Assembly (NCBI GenBank): GCA_034003765.1
Contig: JAVEXZ010000015.1
Location: 1 to 52,336 of the forward strand
Origin: JAAZGD01 sp034003765
Lineage (GTDB): Bacteria > Bacillota > Clostridia > Peptostreptococcales > Anaerovoracaceae
Length of the DNA stretch: 52,336 nt
Direction of reading: 5' to 3'
Part shown: one piece after another, positions 46,901 to 52,336 of the stretch
Layout of the letters: every line of letters begins with the position of its first letter
How positions within the stretch are numbered: the first letter of the stretch is position 1
Program-made: the position numbers and the translations under genes
Notes under the pieces: model-generated
The model's input: only the letters and a program-made list of their open reading frames with translations
What the model was told of the DNA's origin: nothing
Database searches by the model: none

Positions 46901-47688
46901 ACAGTAACATTCATTGTCTTTGTTGCTCCTGGTGAAAGATAAGGAATTGTCCACTCTAGTGATGTTGGGCTAAGTGCTGCAGGAGATAAATTATAATCAC
47001 TTGTTGCAGAAACAAAGTCAGACCCAGGAGGCAGCGTGTCCTTAATCACAACATTTTCTATAGGAAAACCACCCACTTCATTGTTACCCTTAACAGATAT
47101 TCTATATGTAGTTTCTCCTCCACGTGCAGGAGTAATGGATTCACTAGGTAATACTCTTTCTTTCTTTAAGCTCCATGTCCAAACGGGATCTACGTTAGCT
47201 GTTACCACAGGAACTATTGCTGACGCCGTCAGCGGTGCATCGGGTTTATTTGTAAGTATTCCTGCCCTAGACGTTTCCTCATTAATACTCCCTGGTTTAA
47301 ATTGAGCTTTTACCTTTAGAAATCCTGTTGTTCCTGCTTTTAAGTCCTTCATGTTTATAACAATTCCGGGCTGACTTGTTCCCCCTAGATCTTCTACTTT
47401 GGTGTAATCTTTTACATCGGCAGATCCAAGGAAGCTTACTAATTCCAGAGGCTCTGGTAAGCTGAATAATATCGCCTCACCCGTAAAGTTGCTATCGTTA
47501 CTGGAATATGAGTAAAGTATGGTATAGGTAAAATCCTCTCCCACCACTACATTATCCTTGTCTACCACGATTTCGAATTTTATTAATTCTCCAGTTGCAA
47601 AAGATATTTGTGGTATCCCTATCCCTATAATCATCAAGAGGGTCAGGACGAAAGCAATTGCTTTTTTGCTAGATTTTATCTTACTCAT
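40969..47688 (-). CDS. Giant LPXTG-anchored surface protein with SdrD B-like and DUF11 repeats
   Basis: 2239 residues. Signal peptide (about 1-31, ending near ISFATG), then several DUF11/isopeptide-like beta domains to about 840. Seven SdrD B-like domains follow, each opening IG(D/N)xxWxD or IGDxVFND, at about 854, 974, 1114, 1239, 1369, 1494 and 1891, with acidic DxNxxGxQ calcium-type loops. DUF11 repeats lie near 1632, 1757 and 1994, then a Pro/Gly-rich spacer (about 2065-2120), an Ig/cadherin-like domain (YTPDPGFVGTDSFVIVTIDD), and LPKTG at about 2198 with membrane segment and RRKRA tail. It is an adhesin or stalk anchored by the adjacent sortase. AAAGG precedes the ATG. Confidence 0.95.
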   Translation of the reverse strand: MSKIKSSKKAIAFVLTLLMIIGIGIPQISFATGELIKFEIVVDKDNVVVGEDFTYTILYSYSSNDSNFTGEAILFSLPEPLELVSFLGSADVKDYTKVEDLGGTSQPGIVINMKDLKAGTTGFLKVKAQFKPGSINEETSRAGILTNKPDAPLTASAIVPVVTANVDPVWTWSLKKERVLPSESITPARGGETTYRISVKGNNEVGGFPIENVVIKDTLPPGSDFVSATSDYNLSPAALSPTSLEWTIPYLSPGATKTMNVTVRYPETYTSNDAVNIADVSANRKDYSLNSATLRAINSHLISSPFPSVGTISKKSRQENDRYAVGQTVVYYINGYNNMGNVAIDEMEIVDTIPDGINLQSVTKGDANQVYYSTYSSPGNFKIWTTPSALPPDLGGDHIKKVKWVIYNAPVGFIGETIIIKGTLLEKYREEPLSPGAITTGQSITNTAILSATAGGISLTGSAASTTITVGTSGEMELPWLELSKFADNPPKVNKQIDKGETVNYTIRLKNNQFATGDLVLNPGDHITIKDFPDESVMTDYVFTTISGICSSIGSITSGSGLANGASGAAVTNVAWEWTGGMLKPGEYVDITYTMKVTDSALVGAYANTSTAIASIPLDIRTPTLSAVSKVFVRFSGSLKSSKGIKGPNDSSFIYPSPTAITDSYPGGTVRYQLKVNNGDSNGDITNVVMIDKFPFVGDKGVLTGADRDSKWSPFLINVVTGEDGKTLTSASIYYSTSENPDISKLSNYKAVDTGWFLTPPALITDVKAIKIEFGNTVFKPNGEEIYVEWDMGIPVSFNEEDYGKIAYNSFAYGATFTEYDISGTAIDKNFIPAEPRMVGAKVAKTTTEAITTYAIGNFIWEDENKDGVQGASETGVNGINVKLYKTDDLSFFRETYTINSFDGKPGYYAFIGLTPGAYTVEFVMPNGYFITDYKTTGEAFDSDFKLSGAGVYVATVTLGAIDNLDIDAGIYRLGSIGDKVFNDRNFNDKQDTGIDVGVSGASVRLYVTANGITSDALYWNPTSAAFVTTSTIYTTSLGAYNFTGLAPGKYIVEFTMPSKDFIFVNPTTAGVGIDSDVILTGTAVSGATVGWTSEIELTSGAVRTDIDAGIRLGQIGDRVWHDKNGNGIQDDASSNISGVTVNLYTSDGTTPAKNAYGITISSVNTNSSGLYYFNDLGEGEYIVKFTTPSGYDAVTIKESTGAAVDKNSDADRNTRKTDEIKLIAGQRNLTIDAGFYKFSSIGNYVFNDRNFNNKQDDGDVPVSGVSVTLYVSAGGVTSPATYWNGTTVQSTTTNALGEYRFTGLDPGTYVVEFKVSNGDPVFVPYSKDPISIDDSNIVTSSGGTGWTNDVVLASGTTNDTIDAGLRFGRIGDWVWHDENGNGIQDGGEAGIDEVTVKLYMSSGGVLNEAVDAFGLSVAAVTTTKGGFYYFNDLGAGDYVVKFITPAGYNITKKNATTSALDSDADRQTGLSSVITLVAGAQDITVDCGLYMFASIGDLVFNDLNSNGIQNTSEGGITGVAVTLYRVTTGGVTIPATYWDGSGYESVPLQITTGSGVYKFTGLDPGDYMVQFKTTDSAFRATYPNEGSDDTKDSDGITTTTNYSITLTNAYTLGSGEYDQTVDQGFFEMKPGIMIEKTVYEGAYSPTKSGTNLIGRVSGQALTYIFEITNTGNTYLSEIEVGDVELGITLGGMTTVSGVTLLSPGAKLKAYYQTTFTIDILNTAVTTGTAVYDATGTAIPGMAKPTDSDTAEARKVDPGITIEKTVYSGHTSGGGAGLELLVGTVGEKITYLFKVTNTGDTFLQDITIVDKNISKGGVYLTNGGMTLLSGSATSPLATGASLIYYYETTLTGDLENRVVVTGTACNALGQKYDTAAPLTAVDTAKVEIQSSIGDTVWYNYNSDSSKDVGEPGVSGVAVHLSSGGVIIRSTTTNADGYYLFDKLTKGAYEVIVEPGTILQGYKQNYSLDGTLNNRTTKTIGTSEAALDVDFGYEPIPHLKFTKTVNPTNSKRGQTITYTLTVLNDGKTDLEDIRISDAAVGINITIATLVSKASITTDVAFNLPSTFVGPWINIAEAWSSTTAIVTAQAITNVSPPSSPPPPVIPPVIPPVVPPIGPGGGTVDTEKDTPTGGTVPGTGGTVVTPPGDGTVTVEDGKWTYTPDPGFVGTDSFVIVTIDDDGIPISFEITVNVLEKDNLHLPKTGGVDQGLLYGTGFLLMLLGLMLLRTRSYSESRGRRKRA

Positions 47689-47719
47689 TGCGATACCTTT
47701 CTCATAAAAAAATGTCTAT

Positions 47720-47725
47720 ATTATA
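47720..47725 (-). promoter_or_regulatory. Candidate -10 box before the adhesin gene
   Basis: TATAAT on the minus strand about 30 bases before the ATG, without a clear -35. A second TATAAT near 47838-47843 would give a ~150-base leader with small stems, such as CAAAG/CTTTG. I match it to no riboswitch class that I know. Confidence 0.3.
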
Positions 47726-47933
47726 TAGTGTTTGAGCTTATAGAAAATTCATTGAAACCTCTGAGTCAAACAAAGGTTACTTTGCCATATTTTTTCTCGG
47801 GCTCCCTTGTCAGCTGGTAATTATTCTCGTTACAACATTATAACACCTCAATAATATATGTATGCAAAAAGTTTGGTAAAATACTTCCATATTTACATAA
47901 TAATTTTTTGTTTTGTCCGAAAGTCCCCATATG

Positions 47934-47972
47934 AGCCATAGAATACGTACTTATTTGCTGTAATCTATGGCT
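47934..47972 (+). terminator. Orphan plus-strand terminator upstream of the hydrogenase operon
   Basis: AGCCATAGA and TCTATGGCT make a 9-bp stem followed by seven T on the plus strand; the minus side has no T run. No plus-strand gene lies upstream for more than 8 kb, so it must end a small RNA or a leader transcript. Confidence 0.75.
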
Positions 47973-48010
47973 TTTTTTGTCCTACAATTTATGGGAGATA
48001 TTTGAATATT

Positions 48011-48037
48011 TTGACGACTTATCCTACTACATATAAT
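48011..48037 (+). promoter_or_regulatory. Candidate promoter 1 of hydCBA
   Basis: TTGACG (48011-48016) and TATAAT (48032-48037) with a short spacer of 15 (16 if TTTGAC is taken). About 120 bases before hydC. Confidence 0.5.
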
Positions 48038-48071
48038 GGTAGACAATTTGCTCATTTTCAAAGTGTTTTCC

Positions 48072-48100
48072 TTGCCTTTGGTCTATGAATGTGCTAGTAT
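48072..48100 (+). promoter_or_regulatory. Candidate promoter 2 of hydCBA
   Basis: TTGCCT (48072-48077), 17-base spacer, TAGTAT (48095-48100). The -10 box lies in the palindrome CTAGTA-TTTG-TACTAG (48094-48109), a possible operator. Confidence 0.5.
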
Positions 48101-48113
48101 TTGTACTAGTGAA

Positions 48114-48131
48114 ATGTTAATTAAATCACAA
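48114..48131 (+). promoter_or_regulatory. Candidate Rex (NADH sensor) operator
   Basis: ATGTTAATTAAATCACAA, read on the minus strand as TTGTGATTTAATTAACAT, fits the Rex pattern TTGTkAA-N4-TTmACAA with two mismatches. It lies just downstream of promoter 2 and before hydC, where a repressor would block an NADH-linked hydrogenase operon. Confidence 0.5.
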
Positions 48132-48159
48132 AGAAAATTGGAAGCAAAGGAGAAACACC

Positions 48160-48675
48160 ATGTATCACCTTCAAGAGGGTCGTAGCATCCCTAGCGATGA
48201 CCCAAGATTCGTACAACTTACCGACTATATCGATTCCCTAGATGGAGTCAAGGGCATAACAATGCCTGTGCTGCAAGAGGCACAGAACCTATTCGGATAT
48301 TTGCCTTTAGAGGTTCAAAAGTTCATATCCGATAAGATTAGAGTACCCATTGCCGAACTATACGGGGTAACAACTTTTTACAGCCAGTTCAACCTAACAC
48401 CTAAAGGCAAATTAAAGATAAGTGTTTGTTTGGGAACTGCATGTTATGTAAAAGGCGCACAAGCTCTACTGGACAAGTGTGCAGAAACACTTAATGTTCC
48501 AGTAGGGGGAACTACTAAGGATAATTTATTCACTTTGGAAGCAACTAGATGCTTAGGTTGCTGCAGCCTTGCCCCAGTAATGATGATCGGTGACGACGTT
48601 TATGCTCAAATATATGACGTAAGCGTAGTTCCTGGAATTCTGAGCAAATATCAACAAGAGGGGGTACAAGCATGA
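48160..48675 (+). CDS. hydC: NADH-linked hydrogenase, NuoE-like [2Fe-2S] subunit
   Basis: 171 residues, thioredoxin-fold ferredoxin of the NuoE/HndA/HydC family. The four cluster ligands are in CLGTAC (C-x4-C) and RCLGCC (C-x3-C). It passes electrons within the HydABC complex in the cytoplasm. AAAGGAG precedes the ATG, and the stop overlaps the hydB start (ATGA). First gene of hydCBA. Confidence 0.94.
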   Translation: MYHLQEGRSIPSDDPRFVQLTDYIDSLDGVKGITMPVLQEAQNLFGYLPLEVQKFISDKIRVPIAELYGVTTFYSQFNLTPKGKLKISVCLGTACYVKGAQALLDKCAETLNVPVGGTTKDNLFTLEATRCLGCCSLAPVMMIGDDVYAQIYDVSVVPGILSKYQQEGVQA

Positions 48676-50507
48676 AAACTAGAGAAGAATTAAAAGCCCT
48701 AAGAGATAAAGCGATGGGCGAGTTTTACAACAAAGAAGGATATAGAGTAGTGGTTGGATTAGCCACTTGTGGCATATCTGCTGGTGCAAAACCAGTTTAC
48801 GAACTCTTTAAGACAGAAGCAGAAAAAAGAAATCTTACGAATGTTTCAGTTCATCCTACTGGTTGTATCGGAATGTGTATTCACGAACCAATCGTTGACG
48901 TTCTTTCACCAGATGGATCTAAGGTAACTTATGTTCAAGTCAACGAAGAAAAAGCGGCAAGAATTCTGGAAGAGCACCTTATCGGTGGTAAGCCTGTAAA
49001 AGAGTTTACCGTTGGTGGAGAACTTAAAAATCTTGAAGATTTAGATTTTTACAAAAAGCAATTACGTATAGCTTTAAAGAACGGTGGCTTTATCAACCCA
49101 GAAAACATCGAAGAATATATTGCAGTAGATGGTTATCAAGGCTTGGCAAAAGCACTTTTGGAAATGACCCCTGCTGACGTAATCGAAGAAATGAAAAAAT
49201 CCGGCCTAAGAGGCCGTGGCGGAGCAGGATTCTCCACAGGTTTGAAATGGAGTTTCGCAGCCCCAAATAAAGCAGAACAAAAGTACATTATTTGTAATGC
49301 TGACGAAGGAGACCCCGGTGCTTTTATGGACCGTTCCATTTTGGAAGGTGACCCTCATGCCATCCTTGAAGCTATGGCAATAGGAGGCTACGCAATTGGT
49401 GCCAGCAAAGGTTTCGTATATGTTAGAGCTGAGTATCCTGTTGCAGTTAAACGTTTAGAGATCGCAATAAAGCAAGCAAAAGAAATGGGTCTACTTGGCG
49501 AAAATATCTTGGGAACAGATTTTTCATTTGATATTGAGATTCGTTTAGGCGCAGGTGCTTTCGTTTGTGGAGAAGAGACAGCACTAATCGCTTCAATAGA
49601 AGGTAAAAGAGGGATGTCAAGAAACAAGCCTCCTTTCCCCGCCAACAAAGGTTTGTGGGGTATGCCAACTATTATCAACAACGTTGAAACCCTAGCAAAT
49701 ATTGCACCTATTATCTACAAAGGTGCTGATTGGTTCAGAGGTTTTGGTACCGAGAAATCCCCAGGAACAAAAGTATTTGCTCTTGGTGGAAAGATAGAAA
49801 ATACTGGACTAGTAGAAGTTCCGATGGGAATAAGCCTAAGAGAAGTAATCTATGAAATCGGCGGCGGTTGCCCTGGCGGAAAGATGTTCAAAGGTGTTCA
49901 AACAGGTGGCCCATCTGGAGGCTGTATAACTTCAGAGAACATTGATGTACCAATTGACTTTGATAATTTAGTTGCTGTAGGATCAATGATGGGTTCTGGG
50001 GGAATGATTGTTTTAGACGAAGACAACTGTATGGTAGACATAGCAAGATTCTTCTTAGACTTCACAGTCGATGAATCCTGTGGTAAATGTACCCCTTGTA
50101 GAGAGGGTACCAAAAGAATGCTTGAAATCCTAGACAAGATCACAAGTGGAAATGGAACAATGGAAGATTTAGATACTCTCCATGACCTGGCTGATACTAT
50201 TACATCAACTTCATTATGTGCTTTAGGACAAACGGCACCAAATCCAGTACTCTCAACAATGAACTTCTTTATGGATGAGTACAAGGCCCACGTTCTAGAT
50301 AAAAAATGTCCAGCTGGGATTTGTAAATCCTTGATGAACTACTATATTACAGACGCTTGTACTGGTTGCACCATATGTGCAAGAAAGTGTCCAGTTGATG
50401 CAATCGATGGAAAACTAAAGGAAAAGCATACCATTAATCTTGATTTATGCACAAAATGTGGCGAATGCATGAAGGCATGTAAATTTGACGCCATCATAAT
50501 CCAATAG
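48672..50507 (+). CDS. hydB: NADH-linked hydrogenase, NuoF-like flavin subunit
   Basis: 611 residues: an N-terminal [2Fe-2S] thioredoxin-like domain (VVGLATCGISAGAK, TGCIGMC), the NuoF core with NADH/FMN motifs GLRGRGGAGFSTGLKW and NADEGDPGAFMDR, the [4Fe-4S] site ESCGKCTPCREGTKRM, and a C-terminal two-cluster ferredoxin (CTGCTICARKCPVDA, CTKCGECMKACKFDA). This layout is HydB/HndC of trimeric, often electron-bifurcating, hydrogenases that join NADH and reduced ferredoxin to make H2. Confidence 0.95.
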   Translation: MKTREELKALRDKAMGEFYNKEGYRVVVGLATCGISAGAKPVYELFKTEAEKRNLTNVSVHPTGCIGMCIHEPIVDVLSPDGSKVTYVQVNEEKAARILEEHLIGGKPVKEFTVGGELKNLEDLDFYKKQLRIALKNGGFINPENIEEYIAVDGYQGLAKALLEMTPADVIEEMKKSGLRGRGGAGFSTGLKWSFAAPNKAEQKYIICNADEGDPGAFMDRSILEGDPHAILEAMAIGGYAIGASKGFVYVRAEYPVAVKRLEIAIKQAKEMGLLGENILGTDFSFDIEIRLGAGAFVCGEETALIASIEGKRGMSRNKPPFPANKGLWGMPTIINNVETLANIAPIIYKGADWFRGFGTEKSPGTKVFALGGKIENTGLVEVPMGISLREVIYEIGGGCPGGKMFKGVQTGGPSGGCITSENIDVPIDFDNLVAVGSMMGSGGMIVLDEDNCMVDIARFFLDFTVDESCGKCTPCREGTKRMLEILDKITSGNGTMEDLDTLHDLADTITSTSLCALGQTAPNPVLSTMNFFMDEYKAHVLDKKCPAGICKSLMNYYITDACTGCTICARKCPVDAIDGKLKEKHTINLDLCTKCGECMKACKFDAIIIQ

Positions 50508-50525
50508 AAGGGAATAGATAGAATC

Positions 50526-52301
50526 ATGGAAAATGTAAATTTAACCATTAACGGAATCCCGGTAAGCGTTCCAAAAGACTATACCGTATTAATGGCTGCT
50601 AAAGAAGCTGGTGTTAAAATACCTACACTTTGCTACTTAAAAGATATCAATGAAATTGCAGCTTGTCGTGTATGCGTTGTAGAAGCGGAAGTCAACGGAG
50701 TTCCTATGCGTAACCTACCTGCCTCTTGCGTACTTCAAGTGGCTGAAGGTATGAGCGTAAAGACTAATACACCAAGAGTTAGAAGAGCAGTTAAAACTAA
50801 CGTAGAGTTAATTCTAGCTAATCATAATAGAGAATGCCTAACTTGCAAAAGAAACCACTCTTGCGAACTCCAAAAACTTTGCGAAGAATTGGGAATTGAA
50901 GAAGTGAGATTCCAGGGAGATAAAAGAGAAGGTTTTGTAGATGCTCTGTCTCCATCAATTATAAGAGATCCTTCAAAATGTATTCTATGTGGACGTTGTA
51001 TTACTACTTGTAAAAACGTTCAAGGCATCGGAGTCCTGGACTTTACTGGTAGAGGATTCGATACTGAGGTGGCCCCTGCATTTGACTACAGCATGCGTGA
51101 TGCAAATTGCGTTTACTGTGGCCAGTGTATCAATGCTTGCCCTGTTGCAGCCTTGCGTGAGCGTCAAAATATTGATGATGTATTTGATGCAATTGCAGAT
51201 CCTACAAAGTATGTGGTGGTACAAGAAGCTCCTGCAGTAAGAACTTCCCTGGGAGAAGAGTTTGGTCTGCCTATGGGAACTGCGGTAACTGGAAAAATGT
51301 ACGAAGCACTAAAGAGGCTTGGGTTTGATAAAGTATTTGATACAAACTTCTCTGCTGACCTTACAATTATGGAAGAAGGAACCGAGTTCCTTGGAAGAGT
51401 TACCGGTGGAGGAAAACTACCAATGATTACTTCTTGCTCTCCTGGTTGGATTAGATTCTGCGAATTAAACTACCCAGAGTATTTAGATAACTTATCAACT
51501 TGCAAATCTCCTCAACAAATGTTTGGTGCTCTAACAAAAACCTATTTTGCTGAGAAAGAGGGAATTGATCCTAAGGATATAGTTTCAGTATCCATCATGC
51601 CTTGTATTGCTAAAAAAGCAGAAGCTGGAAGAGCTGAGATGGAAGTAGATGGACTGGCTGATGTAGACTTCTCCTTAACAACTAGGGAGCTAGGCGATAT
51701 GATTAAGCAAGCTGGAATCGATTTCAAGAATCTTCCTGATGGAAAACCAGACAAATTAATGGGCGAAGGAACTGGAGCCGGCGTTATCTTCGGTGCAACT
51801 GGTGGTGTAATGGAAGCTGCTCTTAGAACTTTAGCTGACCTATTGACTGAAGAAGATTTACCAGACTATGAGTATGAAGCAGTTAGAGGCCTTGATGGAA
51901 TTAAGTTCGCTAGCGTTGTTCTTCCTGTTGGAGGAGTTGACACAGAGGTTAAAGTTGCTGTAGCTCACGGAACAGCAAATGCTGCTAAATTGTTGGATTC
52001 CATCACTGCTGGTGAAACCGATGTTCACTTTATAGAGATCATGGCTTGCCCAGGAGGCTGTATACACGGTGGCGGTCAGTCTATTGTTTCTGCACAAGAC
52101 AGACTGGATATAAATCCAAAGATAGAAAGAACAAAGGCGCTCTTTAGTGAAGACGTAAGACTACCTGAAAGAAAATCCCACAAGAATGAGGAAGTTACAG
52201 CACTTTACGAAGACTTCTTGGGCAAACCTAACGGGCATCTTTCACACAAACTTCTCCACACCCACTACGCTAAAAAAGATTCTTATCCTATCAACGAATA
52301 A
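50526..52301 (+). CDS. hydA: [FeFe] hydrogenase catalytic subunit
   Basis: 591 residues. N-terminal [2Fe-2S] plant-type domain (CYLKDINEIAACRVC), His/Cys [4Fe-4S] site (HNRECLTCKRNHSC), two [4Fe-4S] clusters (CILCGRCITTC, CVYCGQCINAC), then the H-cluster: L1 TSCSPGW, L2 MPCIAKKAEA, L3 MACPGGCIHGGGQ. L1 has Ser in place of the second Cys of TSCCPGW. Proton reduction or H2 oxidation in the cytoplasm, with HydB and HydC. The 19-base gap from hydB has GAAGGGA ahead of the ATG. Only 35 bases remain before the window ends. Confidence 0.96.
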   Translation: MENVNLTINGIPVSVPKDYTVLMAAKEAGVKIPTLCYLKDINEIAACRVCVVEAEVNGVPMRNLPASCVLQVAEGMSVKTNTPRVRRAVKTNVELILANHNRECLTCKRNHSCELQKLCEELGIEEVRFQGDKREGFVDALSPSIIRDPSKCILCGRCITTCKNVQGIGVLDFTGRGFDTEVAPAFDYSMRDANCVYCGQCINACPVAALRERQNIDDVFDAIADPTKYVVVQEAPAVRTSLGEEFGLPMGTAVTGKMYEALKRLGFDKVFDTNFSADLTIMEEGTEFLGRVTGGGKLPMITSCSPGWIRFCELNYPEYLDNLSTCKSPQQMFGALTKTYFAEKEGIDPKDIVSVSIMPCIAKKAEAGRAEMEVDGLADVDFSLTTRELGDMIKQAGIDFKNLPDGKPDKLMGEGTGAGVIFGATGGVMEAALRTLADLLTEEDLPDYEYEAVRGLDGIKFASVVLPVGGVDTEVKVAVAHGTANAAKLLDSITAGETDVHFIEIMACPGGCIHGGGQSIVSAQDRLDINPKIERTKALFSEDVRLPERKSHKNEEVTALYEDFLGKPNGHLSHKLLHTHYAKKDSYPINE

Positions 52302-52336
52302 TCCTATACACAAATAGTAGGGTTTCAAATGAAAAG

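Noticed and set aside
47689..47850. c-di-GMP riboswitch before the adhesin gene
   Set aside because: Such switches do control clostridial surface proteins, but neither the class I (GGGCAAACC, GCAAAGCC) nor the class II core fits this leader.

Overview
The window reads as a piece of chromosome from a low-GC, endospore-lineage anaerobic Firmicute of the class Clostridia. The reasons are a SigH-type sigma factor next to mrnC/rlmB/cysS, a CarD regulator followed by a PIN/TRAM protein, clostridial-type ThyA and DHFR, a T-box leader, consensus TTGACA/TATAAT promoters, AGGAGG ribosome binding sites, and a three-subunit NAD-linked [FeFe] hydrogenase. Probable selenocysteine use narrows this to the Sec-decoding clostridia, but I cannot name a genus.

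Layout. 1-5.6 kb (all minus strand): tuf 5' end, tRNA-Thr(GGT), sigH, rlmB, dfrA, thyA, a small membrane protein, mrnC and cysS. 5.6-9 kb: a G5/M23 cell-wall endopeptidase, then an overlapping run chrA-chrA-NUDIX-cyclophilin, ending at a 13-bp minisatellite. 9-17.2 kb: carD, PIN/TRAM, ispDF and proS, a two-component pair, and a plus-strand DUF815 ATPase. 17.2-17.5 kb: a nested 10-bp/50-bp repeat block. 17.5-22.5 kb: the branched-chain amino acid operon ilvB-ilvN-ilvC-ilvD behind a strong promoter. 22.7-29.7 kb: an EF-G-like GTPase, a pair of nucleoside-recognition membrane proteins, asnS, lysS and greA. 29.7-31.8 kb: divergent LysR regulator and EamA exporter. 31.9-38.7 kb: a racemase of the alanine/ornithine racemase family, two tandem acyl-CoA synthetases, and a sodium:solute symporter controlled by a T-box whose specifier reads Tyr (TAC). 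38.9-40 kb: a predicted lipoprotein whose HesB/IscA-like domain is completed only if an in-frame TGA is read as selenocysteine, facing a flavodoxin-like gene. 40-47.7 kb: tRNA-Thr(CGT), a sortase and its adjacent 2239-residue LPKTG-anchored adhesin. 47.7-52.3 kb: intergenic region with candidate Rex operator, then hydC-hydB-hydA.

How it fits together. Most of the window is core chromosome: translation (four aminoacyl-tRNA synthetases, tuf, EF-G-like, rlmB, mrnC), folate/dTMP synthesis, isoprenoid precursors and branched-chain amino acids. The accessory content is the adhesin/sortase pair, the fermentative hydrogenase, the Tyr-responsive symporter and the lipidated selenoprotein. I see no IS element, prophage, CRISPR array or origin. 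The two most interesting signals are the lipoprotein-HesB selenoprotein (38900-39379) and the Tyr T-box on an SSF transporter (38294-38626).
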